Source: JBAVQS01 sp049694275 (GTDB lineage Bacteria > Chloroflexota > Anaerolineae > UBA4142 > SHND01). From it: a stretch of 45,831 nucleotides of DNA. The notes under the pieces were generated by a model. It had not been told where the DNA came from. It made no database searches and saw only the letters and a list, made by a program, of their open reading frames with translations. The position numbers and the translations under genes were made by a program. Below, piece by piece: positions 7,287 through 16,373 of this stretch. Location: assembly GCA_049694275.1 (NCBI GenBank), contig JBAVQS010000064.1, positions 1 through 45,831 of the forward strand. Reading direction: 5' to 3'. Position 1 is the stretch's first letter, and each line of letters starts with the position of its first letter.

Positions 7287-9872
7287 TTAAGGATTGATCT
7301 GGTAAATGCGCATCGAGCCCTGATTGAACACCAACTGCCCCATCCGCGCAAATTTCTCGATCATCGGCGTGGCGAGTTTGTACTTGTCGCGTTCAGCCTG
7401 GCCGACAATGACATAGTTCACACCATATTGTTGCAGTAGCGAACGAGCCTGCGTCGCATCCATCGCGGTATAAATCTTTTCCGCGTCCGCCTCGCGCTTG
7501 CCAGCCTCGTCTCCAGACCCGCGCCACTGGAGCTCGTGTCCGCCCCATCCCACGAGGGTGGGCAGACCGGTCGCCATCGAGGCCTGATTTGTAAATTGAT
7601 AATCCGCGCCGGGCGCCTCCAGAACAACGGAATTATTCGGCGCATGCTCGTTCAACCACTGGATTCCCGCATACAAATCGGGAGCCGCATTCTTGATCCA
7701 AAGCGTGCCGTCCAGCGTCGGAGTTCCCTCGCCCGCATTCGCCTTGAAATTACCGGTCCGGCTCGGATATGCAAAGAACGGAAAGACGAGGCTAAGCAGG
7801 ACAATCAGCCCCAGCGCGGCCAACCATATACTCTTGCCCACGCCGCGCGTACTCGACCAGATGTAAAAAGCGCCAAAGGCCGCGGCAATCGAGAACAGGG
7901 TCCATGCCTGGAAATAGAGCTTGAACACTGTGTTCATGCGTGTGCCAAAGGTATCGCGAATATAGAGGAATTCGACGCCAAATGTGAGCAAGAGACCGGT
8001 AAAGGCCAGGAGCAGTACAAAGACAATGCCCGGATTCAACCCCGCGCGCGGCGTCTCGCTCTGGTCCGCACCCCTTGTGCGCGGCAATTGTACCGGTTCC
8101 TTCGAACCAATCCAGCGCCGAACCAGCGCAATCAGACCACCCATCAGCACAGCTAATAGAAGGAATAACACCAGGCTGTAAGCAAAAGCAATCACATACA
8201 TCCGGAGCACTTGCAAAACGGCCTGCCCGGCATCGCTGACAGTAATTCCCAACAGCGGCATCACCAACGCACGGAGGTTGGAGCTTGCCAGGAGCACTAC
8301 CGCGCCGCCGACGGCGATGAGCAAGGGCAGAGCAAGAAATATGGAGACCCAGGTAATTGCCTCGCCCAAAATGGCGGTGCGTTCCTCGCCCTGCTGCCAG
8401 ATGAGCAGAAACACGAGGGTGGCCAGCACAAAAATAAACAGGCCAAACATCATCAGGTACTGTTGCAAGGGTGTTTTACTATAGACATTCGGCAGAATCC
8501 CGCCGGCCTGTGACGTAAAGCCCAGATAAAACGGCAAGTATAGTAGATACGCCGTGACAAGTAGCCCCACCCCAAATAGCCCGGCCTTGATCAACCCGTC
8601 GAGCGACCACCGCCCGGCCGCGCGAAATTGGGCGAGGGCAAACGCGGCGACGACAATAAAACCGTACGTGGCGATATCCCATGTATTGAGCATCGATAGC
8701 CCGCCAACAATCACCGCGGTCAGGAGCATCCCCGACGTCAACCACGGGCGCACGACCTCAACCAGCGCCGAACCCAAAGCCGCCGGTGTACGCCACGCGC
8801 CCAACGCATCAGTGAGACCGGGCGTCGGAGCAACCGGCAGGAGAAAGAGATTGAACGCGACCGCCAGGGCAAGGAGCCCGAACGGCAACGCCAACACATG
8901 CGGATGCAGATCGCCGAGCAAAAAGCTGAACGACGGGAACTCGTCGATCACCTCGACATGTGAGCCGTCAGTCGGATTGTGATCGTTGACCACCCGCGAT
9001 GAGCGCCACCACCACCAGTTGTCTTTTGGCTCGAATGTCCCCGATTTTTCCACATTCGCCAATCCGTTGACATCCAGCCATTTGTAGAACGCGTCCGAGC
9101 CGATATTGGCATTGTGCAAAGACTCGAAGGGGGCTTCCAGATTCCCCATTACCAGGAGGAAAATAACAGCAAGGCCCCCAAACACATAGGGGATTGCACT
9201 CGATGGGCTGGGCCGGCGGGTCTCAGCCGCGCGATGATTCAGGACCCATCGAATCAGATTATAGGTGAGCCCAAAAGCGCCGGTCGCGCTCAGGGCATAG
9301 ATCATGGTGAGGGCTAGATTAAAGGCATAATTCGATGGAACAGCCGTCAACCGCGTCAAAAACGCTGCCATCACATACCCCAAATAGTAATAGCTGATGG
9401 CATAGCCCGAGAGCCATGAATCATGCGGTGGAAATGTGGGACTCTTGAGAATCGAGTTGACAAACATGAACTCCATCGGCTTTTCGGTCGCCTGGATTTC
9501 CGGATTGAAAGCCCGGTAATAGGCAAAGGCCAAAAAAGCGATGGCAAAGACGGCCTCGACGATGACTGTGTGCTGCCAGTTCCGGCGCAACCACGTCAGC
9601 GGCGATTCGGCGTCCCGTTTCCAAAAGCCATACCCCCAGGCCAACGCCGCGAGCAGGAACACGGTGAGCGCCGCCGCGCCAAACGTGTTTTGCAAAAGGC
9701 CCAGTGAGGTCAACAGCCAAAAGGGATAGGCGACCAGCAGCAGGGCCAGCGGCTTGATAAACGGATAACCCCGGTCTGGCAGGTATTTGAAAAAGCGAAA
9801 TGCGATCGGAAAAGCGGCCAGACCGAGCAGGACCAACAGAGCCCACCAGAGCAAGAGATAAGCCATACTCAT
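7287..9872 (-). CDS. DUF2298 / Chlor_Arch_YYY membrane protein
   Basis: The 861-aa polytopic protein carries the family landmarks in order: KPMEFMFVNSILKSPTFPPH, a Tyr-rich ISYYYLGYVMAAF, DEFPSFSFLLGDLHPHVLAL, LNTWDIATYG and GTRMNTVFKLYFQAWTLFS. These match the YYY (DUF2298) family restricted largely to Chloroflexota and archaea. The last ~170 residues are a soluble outer domain containing TGLPTLVGWGGHE and GVNYVIVG. The ATG at 9872 overlaps the stop of the preceding gene in an ATGA, so the two are translationally coupled. The same domain recurs as the C-terminal half of that upstream neighbour. It is predicted to act in glycan or lipid-linked sugar transfer at the membrane, but no biochemical role is established to my knowledge. 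Confidence 0.85.
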   Translation of the reverse strand: MSMAYLLLWWALLVLLGLAAFPIAFRFFKYLPDRGYPFIKPLALLLVAYPFWLLTSLGLLQNTFGAAALTVFLLAALAWGYGFWKRDAESPLTWLRRNWQHTVIVEAVFAIAFLAFAYYRAFNPEIQATEKPMEFMFVNSILKSPTFPPHDSWLSGYAISYYYLGYVMAAFLTRLTAVPSNYAFNLALTMIYALSATGAFGLTYNLIRWVLNHRAAETRRPSPSSAIPYVFGGLAVIFLLVMGNLEAPFESLHNANIGSDAFYKWLDVNGLANVEKSGTFEPKDNWWWWRSSRVVNDHNPTDGSHVEVIDEFPSFSFLLGDLHPHVLALPFGLLALAVAFNLFLLPVAPTPGLTDALGAWRTPAALGSALVEVVRPWLTSGMLLTAVIVGGLSMLNTWDIATYGFIVVAAFALAQFRAAGRWSLDGLIKAGLFGVGLLVTAYLLYLPFYLGFTSQAGGILPNVYSKTPLQQYLMMFGLFIFVLATLVFLLIWQQGEERTAILGEAITWVSIFLALPLLIAVGGAVVLLASSNLRALVMPLLGITVSDAGQAVLQVLRMYVIAFAYSLVLFLLLAVLMGGLIALVRRWIGSKEPVQLPRTRGADQSETPRAGLNPGIVFVLLLAFTGLLLTFGVEFLYIRDTFGTRMNTVFKLYFQAWTLFSIAAAFGAFYIWSSTRGVGKSIWLAALGLIVLLSLVFPFFAYPSRTGNFKANAGEGTPTLDGTLWIKNAAPDLYAGIQWLNEHAPNNSVVLEAPGADYQFTNQASMATGLPTLVGWGGHELQWRGSGDEAGKREADAEKIYTAMDATQARSLLQQYGVNYVIVGQAERDKYKLATPMIEKFARMGQLVFNQGSMRIYQINP

Positions 9873-12800
9873 TTGTTCAGCGCCGTAGCCGCTGGAACGA
9901 CCTTGTAAATCTGGACCGTGTTTGCATCATAGACCTTGGTCAACGCGCCGGCCTGCGCCATCGCCTCGAATTTCGAGAGCCCGCTTGCCTCGTACACCGC
10001 TCGCTCCAGCGGCCCGACATAGATGTACGAAACGTTGTACCGCTTGATAAAAGCGCCGGTGGTATTCGGGTCGGGGTTGTTGTAAAAGGCGCGCAGTTCC
10101 GCCAGGCGCTGATCGATGATGGCGCCGTCGAGCAGTGCATACTGCTGCTTGGTGTGCCAATCCCAGCCGATGACCGTTGGCAGGCCGGTGTTGATCGAGA
10201 CGCGGTCGCCCCACCGGTAGAGCCCCGTGTTCGCCTCGACGATGACCGGCGAACCCGGAATGTTTTCGCGAATCCATTCGATGGCGGCGTGGTCGGGCGC
10301 GAGCGTAATGTCATGCCCGTTCTCACCATAAGTCGCCCCGAGCATATAATTCATTCCGTTCAATCCCGGAGGGCTATCGGGCACATAGCGGTCGTTAACC
10401 TTGGCCCACGTTGCAAAGATAGGATAAAGGAGGCCAACCAGGATCAAGATGCCCAAAGCAGCCCACCATAACGGCTTGACCGGGAACGAGAAACCGGCAG
10501 ATGATTCGCTCACCGGAGCAGGAACTCGACCACTTTCCGTAGAGAGCGTAGCGGTCGTCTCAACTGGCGCAGGAACGGGCGCAACCATCGCAGAGGCGGG
10601 CGCCTTTGCGCGAAACAGTTTGAACAGGTTGATCCGATCCCAAATCAATGCCAGCCCTACCGCACTAACGACACTGAACAGCACCCAGGTTTGAAGGTAG
10701 AACTTGAACACGGTGTTCATCCGGCCAATATCGCCCTTGAGCGTGATCACTTCGACCATTGCGGTCAAGAGCAGTCCGCCCATTGCCAGCAGCGCGACCA
10801 AACGCACTTCCGGGGTTGTGTCGCGGCGGAGGAATAGCCAGGCCCCAAGGGCGACAAGCGGGAGGACAATGGCAAACACCACCAGCTTGGCCAGAAACAG
10901 AACAATGGCCAGAGCCAGGATGCCAGCGAATCCATAGATCCACCAATCGCTCGTGCTCTCTTGCGCCGCCGGCGAACGCTGGCCGTCAGACAACAAATGC
11001 GGGCGCAGGTTAGCGACGACAAGATAGGTGGCAACCATAAAGATAAAGATGCCCCAGACAACCAGGTATTGCCCAAGGCCGGTCCGGTCGCCGGTCCACA
11101 GATCAACGCTCGTATAACCCGCACCGTAAAACAACAGGTAGGGGAAATAGAGCAGCGCCGACAGGGCTACCAGCGCGATCATGCGCCAGCCGATCTGTAC
11201 TGCCACTTGCCGCGGGTCGAACCGACTCCCTTCGCGAATCCACCCAAACATGACGCCGAACACCACAATCAAGGCAAACAGACCGACATCAATCGTGATC
11301 TTGACCCCAAGAGCGTTGATCGGAATCACGGCGAGCATGACCTGCACAAAGACAATGGCGATAAAGGAGAGATACCCCATCCAGCCCGGCCTGGGAGAAC
11401 CCTCTGGCGAGAGCGGGCCGGAGAGCAAGCCGATGACCATCGCGCCGCCGACCACGGCGAGGTAAGTCGGATAGTCCCAGGTGTTGATTGCGCGTAACGC
11501 GCCCAGCACCAGCGCCGCCATGCCCAGATCGTACCACTTGAGCCGCCCGCGCAAGAGAACCGCGTGAACGGCAAACCCGAGCGCGACGAGCGTAAAGGCC
11601 AAGACCATCAGGTGCGCGTGGAGATCCGCATAGAGAAAGGTAAAGAACGGGAACTCATTAATCGTATCCGGGATCACGCGCGTTGCCGTCCAATACCAAT
11701 CGCCGATACCAATCGGGAACTGTTTGTGCTGGACGAGCCAGGCCGACAACCCACGCAGGAGGGCGAACGCGCCGCTGCCACCGCCCGATTCCTGCCCCAT
11801 CCGCATCAGCACCGTATACAGAACGCCGATCTCGGCAAGGTTGCCAATGATGAGGACGAGGAACGCGGCAAACACGCCGGCCGCCCACGCTCGCCGGTCC
11901 GCCTTGCGAACCTCAGCCGAGGCCGCGAGCGATTCCGCTGGGGTCACGTCTGGCGCTTGCCCTGCCGTCAGGGGAACTGGCTGCTCGCCCTCTGCCGACT
12001 CTGCGCGCGCCGCAACCCGCGAGGACTGGATCGCGCGCACCAGGTTGGAAACGACGCCGAACGCGCCCGACGCCGTCAGCCCAAAGAACATGGGTAGGAG
12101 GAGGTTATAAGCCACTTCGGGAACAATCCCCGTCAAGCGAACAAGCGTGGCGCTCAACACCTGGCCGAAATAGTAATAGTTGATATAGCCGCCGTCAAAC
12201 CAGGGATTGTAGGGCGGGAACCAGGTGGTCTTGATGATCGCATTGAGATAGGCAAAATCCATCGGCTTTTCGCCGCCGAAGGATGGATGCCATAGATCCG
12301 GGTTGCCATAGCGAATGAGCAGCGAGATGCCGAAAAAGCCCCAAAAGACCAGTTCCGCGACCAGGAGGGTCGAGAGGCGCGTGCGCAGGAATGCGATGAT
12401 CTCGCTCCATTGTCTCCACGTCAGGAACAACGCGACCGCGACCAGCACGCCCAGGACCACCAGGATATTCTCCCGGCTGAACGGCATCACATGATAACTC
12501 GCCAGCGTCCAGGCGCCCCACCCCAGCGCCAGAACACCCAGCGCCTTACTAAAGGCATAGCCCCGGTCGCCAAAACGCCGGAACAGGAGAAAAGACAACG
12601 GGAACATGACCATCCCAAGCAATTCAAGCAACGCCACCCAGACGAGGAGCGGAACCTGATTGATGAAATCGTCGGGATTGAAAATCTGGGCCCAGGTGCC
12701 GCCGGTCTGATCCGCCTGGAGGTCCTGAGGATTTAGTTGAAAGGCATTATGCGATTCGGTCGCGTCGAGCGGCTTTTGCCGGATGACATCCGTCAGGTCC

Positions 12801-14998
12801 ACACTATTAAAGAGCGCGGCAATCTTGTCATGCGAATACGCCGGCGTCTTTTCAAAGATCAGGACCTTGGGATGATCGTAAACGGTGAATGACTCTTCGG
12901 CGTCGTCGTCATTGATCTCTATCCCGAGGAAACTGGGACGCGAAGTGAAGGTGTTGACCAACCGGAATCCCAGATCACCGCTAAACAGCTTTTCATAGTA
13001 CAGCGTTGTCATCGGATAGCGCAGCGGGAGGCGCGGGATCGAGAGATAGAGCCGGTTCGAGGTCAGGTTAATGTACTGGACCTGGTCGAGCCACCCAATC
13101 GCCTGGTCACGTTTTTCGGGAGTATCCTCACCATACCATTGAAGCTCGACGCCCTGATAAAATCCGCCAAACCCGTCCTTCCCATCGATTCGCAGCGGCA
13201 ACGGATCATCCCAGTGCTCATTCCCCAATGCCGCACCGGGGAGAATATTCTGATAAATCCACCGCGAAGCGGTGACCCGCGATACCGGCCGCGTATAAAT
13301 CGAAGTGAATGCAGCCGCCCAAAAGAGGGTATAGCCGGTCGCGGCCACAATCAGAATGCCTGCCAGTACCTGCCATACCAACCGGTAACGAGCCAACCCC
13401 GAGATCAAAGACTCAAAACGAGAAACCGGCGATCCGTCACCAGAAAATTGCGACGAACCCTGACTGGGGTCAACCCGTGACCTGGCCGCCTGCCATAGAC
13501 GAATGAGGACATATGCAGCCAGCAGCGCGATAAAAGGATACAGCGGTAAATAGTAGCGGTCAGTCTTGGCGACCTGCTGCCCCATATAAAGGAACAACCC
13601 ACCTACCCAGAAAAAGAGGGTCAGGTGTTTCCATTCACGCTTGAACAAGAGCTCGTAGCCGGCCAAAAAGAACCCCAGGGTGCCCGCCAGCCCGAGCCCA
13701 GGGCCCAGGCCCCACAAGACCATATTGACCCAGGGGAACCAATAATCGGGACGCGCGGTCCACTGGTGCATCGGCGGCATGTCGATGTTGCCTGCGATTA
13801 AATCGCGAGCGAAGCTCATATCCTGAAGGAACTTGGGATTGAGTCCCAGATTCTGGAAGGCATACGGCTGAGCAATCCGAAAGGCAATGAGCGCAGCCAC
13901 CGCCGACAGTGCGAGCTCGAGACCAATGATCGCTGCCATTTCCCACCAGGCTGGCCGATCCTCATCCTGCATTTCAACGCCGGCGCTCAAGTCCGCACTC
14001 GGCCGCCGATGGGATTGTATTTCAAGCGAGAGCGGTCCCAGGTGCATCGTTCGCGAGCGCTCGACAGGATCAACTGGGGCCTCATTATCCGGCCCTACAT
14101 CGGCAACCGATTCGGCTGTAGCCGCGAATGTCGTGGCCTCCGTGGGAGAGATCGCGGCGGGTTTTGACCCATCCCCTCGCATCACCTGGGCAAAACGATA
14201 GGCGCCGGCGATTGCAATAATGCCGGCAAAAGGCGCCAGGTTGATACGGGCGGCCAGGGAGAGACCAAAAAAGATACCGGCAAAAACGTACGCCAACCAG
14301 CCCCGCTTGCCTTCAAAGATGTCCAGCGTAAACCAAAAGGCAATGAGCAGCGGCACGTTGGCAAAAGTATCCACGGTGAAAAAGTGCGACTGCTGGATAT
14401 CCAGCACGCTTCCCGAAAGCAACAATGCGGCGAGGAGTCCAACCCACTGACTAAACAGGCGACGACCGATCAAAAAAATGAGTAGAACCGTCGATAGATC
14501 AAAAAGCCCGGAAAACACCCGCCCCACGAGGTGAATCCCATCGTAGCCACCCAGATCGATTCGCGCCAAGTCCTGCTGGCCGGTCAAGCCGACGACAACC
14601 TGGTAGATGGGATTGAGGAGATCACCGGCAACCTTGACCAGAAAGAGAGGGAAGGTGCCATAGACAAAATTGCCAAAACCGCGGTTGTAGGGGTTGAGGG
14701 GTGAGCAAGCGGTATCGAAATAGCCACCCCACTTTGTACAGCCCGGCGGCAGTTGCCCACTAATATCCGGGCTACCCGGAAAGGAGATCCCGGTTTCGAC
14801 CATCGTCAGAAACCGCTCGTCGGGATGCAGATGCTGAAAATCGTCCCAGTTCAAACCGGTAAAACGAAATACAGCGCCAAGCAATAAAATAAATGCCAGC
14901 GCAATCGGCACAGCATACCGCCGCGCCGATTCCCAGAAGGGCCGCCGTGGCTCGACAGCCGGTTGGGACACAGCCACATCAGACTCGGGATTGTACAT
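9869..14998 (-). CDS. Giant fusion: GT39-like glycosyltransferase plus DUF2298 (YYY) domain
   Basis: This 1709-aa protein joins two complete modules. Residues about 20-770 are a GT-C transferase with the motif HPDERFLTMVE in the first outer loop and SHFFTVDTFANVPL further on, resembling the stand-alone protein at 31124-33064. From about residue 775 a DUF2298 module begins and contains KPMDFAYLNAIIKTTWFPPY, YINYYYFGQVLS, NEFPFFTFLYADLHAHLMVL, INTWDYPTY and GRMNTVFKFYLQTWVLFS, like the neighbour at 7287-9872. A low-complexity Pro/Ala/Thr linker precedes the final soluble domain. A TTG at 15001 is possible, but ATG 14998 with GGAGAT upstream is the better start. A promoter lies 80-115 bp upstream. 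The fusion suggests that the two activities work in one complex. Confidence 0.85.
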   Translation of the reverse strand: MYNPESDVAVSQPAVEPRRPFWESARRYAVPIALAFILLLGAVFRFTGLNWDDFQHLHPDERFLTMVETGISFPGSPDISGQLPPGCTKWGGYFDTACSPLNPYNRGFGNFVYGTFPLFLVKVAGDLLNPIYQVVVGLTGQQDLARIDLGGYDGIHLVGRVFSGLFDLSTVLLIFLIGRRLFSQWVGLLAALLLSGSVLDIQQSHFFTVDTFANVPLLIAFWFTLDIFEGKRGWLAYVFAGIFFGLSLAARINLAPFAGIIAIAGAYRFAQVMRGDGSKPAAISPTEATTFAATAESVADVGPDNEAPVDPVERSRTMHLGPLSLEIQSHRRPSADLSAGVEMQDEDRPAWWEMAAIIGLELALSAVAALIAFRIAQPYAFQNLGLNPKFLQDMSFARDLIAGNIDMPPMHQWTARPDYWFPWVNMVLWGLGPGLGLAGTLGFFLAGYELLFKREWKHLTLFFWVGGLFLYMGQQVAKTDRYYLPLYPFIALLAAYVLIRLWQAARSRVDPSQGSSQFSGDGSPVSRFESLISGLARYRLVWQVLAGILIVAATGYTLFWAAAFTSIYTRPVSRVTASRWIYQNILPGAALGNEHWDDPLPLRIDGKDGFGGFYQGVELQWYGEDTPEKRDQAIGWLDQVQYINLTSNRLYLSIPRLPLRYPMTTLYYEKLFSGDLGFRLVNTFTSRPSFLGIEINDDDAEESFTVYDHPKVLIFEKTPAYSHDKIAALFNSVDLTDVIRQKPLDATESHNAFQLNPQDLQADQTGGTWAQIFNPDDFINQVPLLVWVALLELLGMVMFPLSFLLFRRFGDRGYAFSKALGVLALGWGAWTLASYHVMPFSRENILVVLGVLVAVALFLTWRQWSEIIAFLRTRLSTLLVAELVFWGFFGISLLIRYGNPDLWHPSFGGEKPMDFAYLNAIIKTTWFPPYNPWFDGGYINYYYFGQVLSATLVRLTGIVPEVAYNLLLPMFFGLTASGAFGVVSNLVRAIQSSRVAARAESAEGEQPVPLTAGQAPDVTPAESLAASAEVRKADRRAWAAGVFAAFLVLIIGNLAEIGVLYTVLMRMGQESGGGSGAFALLRGLSAWLVQHKQFPIGIGDWYWTATRVIPDTINEFPFFTFLYADLHAHLMVLAFTLVALGFAVHAVLLRGRLKWYDLGMAALVLGALRAINTWDYPTYLAVVGGAMVIGLLSGPLSPEGSPRPGWMGYLSFIAIVFVQVMLAVIPINALGVKITIDVGLFALIVVFGVMFGWIREGSRFDPRQVAVQIGWRMIALVALSALLYFPYLLFYGAGYTSVDLWTGDRTGLGQYLVVWGIFIFMVATYLVVANLRPHLLSDGQRSPAAQESTSDWWIYGFAGILALAIVLFLAKLVVFAIVLPLVALGAWLFLRRDTTPEVRLVALLAMGGLLLTAMVEVITLKGDIGRMNTVFKFYLQTWVLFSVVSAVGLALIWDRINLFKLFRAKAPASAMVAPVPAPVETTATLSTESGRVPAPVSESSAGFSFPVKPLWWAALGILILVGLLYPIFATWAKVNDRYVPDSPPGLNGMNYMLGATYGENGHDITLAPDHAAIEWIRENIPGSPVIVEANTGLYRWGDRVSINTGLPTVIGWDWHTKQQYALLDGAIIDQRLAELRAFYNNPDPNTTGAFIKRYNVSYIYVGPLERAVYEASGLSKFEAMAQAGALTKVYDANTVQIYKVVPAATALNK

Positions 14999-15085
14999 CA
15001 AAAAATGATCTCCAGTCGGATTTCAAAAGGGAATGACTGTCCGAATACGCAACAAAGCCCCCCTCACGTATCCAAACAGCCGCTT

Positions 15086-15114
15086 ATAATACCAATTTGC
15101 GACAATCTTGACAA
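15086..15114 (-). promoter_or_regulatory. Sigma70-type promoter ahead of the giant fusion gene
   Basis: On the minus strand, TTGTCA (15109-15114) and TATTAT (15086-15091) are separated by 17 bp, within the 126-bp gap between genes. Transcription would begin near 15079, giving a leader of about 80 nt before the ATG at 14998. This would make the fusion gene and the DUF2298 gene after it a separable transcription unit. Confidence 0.6.
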
Positions 15115-15127
15115 ATATGGAATTGCC

Positions 15128-16372
15128 TTAATCGTGCGGCATCTGGGTTAGCGGGGGGTGAGGCAACATCCAAACGTGGTGCGCCGCGTACAAATCCTGA
15201 ACGAATAACAGGAGTAGAACAAGAATAAACCCAACTATTAACCAGCGCAGCGGAAGGCCGCTCCGCTGGCTCGCCGGCTGATCAGGTGTACCAGCCAGCT
15301 CGAAATTCAGGTAATAGTCCCAGTTACGGATCGAATCCAAGAGATACTGAATTCCGAATCCGGCCAGTGTGATGAACGCCACAGAGGTTAATGCAAGGAT
15401 GTATATCGGATCACTCAGGAAATACCAGTCCCCCCGGATCGTATGCAAACGACTCAGGAAGGGATCATTGCCACCGGCGATGAGGAGCGTTACAAGGAAT
15501 AACATTGCAAATAGCACGAGCGCACGCGACCGGCGCCGCAGGTAAGCAGGGACAACCCCAAACAACGCCAGGAACGGCGCCAGGCCCAGATAAGCATAAG
15601 TCTGGACCGCGGGACCTGGTTTTACCGCCATCTGCAGGTCGTAAAGGGCCTGATCGGGCACAAGAAAATTGAGTAAAGCCCAGTTCGCCGGTTGGCTTCC
15701 ACTCCATGCCGACTGGATCGGGTTCGGATCGATGCTCAGCGAGGGCAATACGGTCACCGGGAGGTACAAGCGTACGGCGACCAGCAGTGCGGCCCCTAGT
15801 GCAACGCTCCCAAGAAACCGAGCGTTTGCGCCGTTCCCCGTCAGGTTCCAGGATTTGGCATTGATATCAAATCCATAGATGATCGCCACGACAAGCGCGC
15901 CAATGACCAGGTAGATCCAATAATAGGCATTGCCCAACAAGAGCGGGAGCGTCAGGACCACACTACACAACGGCGCCAGCAAAATCCGACGAGTCTGAAG
16001 GCCCCCAAGCGCCAGAGCAAAAAAGAGAGGAAACGCGGGAAACGCAAGGACAAAGGGTAACCAACCGGCGCTAATAAGGATCGCCAGCTTGCCACTGAAC
16101 ATCAACATAGCCCCGGACCAAACCCGTACAAGCCGCCCCATGCCGACCATATAAGCGACCAGCCATTGCGCCAACCCAGTCAGAAGGATAGCAAGCCAGA
16201 TGATAACAGGCGATGCGAGCCCTTCCGCGAAGGAGCCGCTCAACAAGTTGGGAGCATAGAGAAGGGCGAGCACAAACAACAAAACGAGTTCCGCGGCAAT
16301 CTCCAACCAGGCGGGGCGCGCGTTTCGCTGGACTGCGGGGACTCCCCTGTCTTGCGCTGCTACTTGATCCAT
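15128..16372 (-). CDS. Polytopic membrane protein, shortened YfhO-like paralogue
   Basis: The 414-aa product is almost entirely hydrophobic helices. It aligns by eye with the middle of the YfhO-like protein encoded just upstream: RLVRVWSGAMLMFSGKLAIL matches AVVRIWAGVLLLASGKLAAV, and ANWALLNFLVPD followed by YAYLGLAPFLALFG matches VNWTLTNFIIPE followed by YAYIGLTPFVALLF. It lacks the N-terminal outer-loop region and the C-terminal soluble domain of that protein. It is therefore a partial duplicate or a specialised short form. A GTG at 16405 would overlap the previous gene by 32 nt. ATG 16372, directly after that gene's stop (TGATATG), is preferred. No catalytic motif is evident, so function is unknown. 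Confidence 0.7.
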   Translation of the reverse strand: MDQVAAQDRGVPAVQRNARPAWLEIAAELVLLFVLALLYAPNLLSGSFAEGLASPVIIWLAILLTGLAQWLVAYMVGMGRLVRVWSGAMLMFSGKLAILISAGWLPFVLAFPAFPLFFALALGGLQTRRILLAPLCSVVLTLPLLLGNAYYWIYLVIGALVVAIIYGFDINAKSWNLTGNGANARFLGSVALGAALLVAVRLYLPVTVLPSLSIDPNPIQSAWSGSQPANWALLNFLVPDQALYDLQMAVKPGPAVQTYAYLGLAPFLALFGVVPAYLRRRSRALVLFAMLFLVTLLIAGGNDPFLSRLHTIRGDWYFLSDPIYILALTSVAFITLAGFGIQYLLDSIRNWDYYLNFELAGTPDQPASQRSGLPLRWLIVGFILVLLLLFVQDLYAAHHVWMLPHPPLTQMPHD

Positions 16373-16373
16373 A

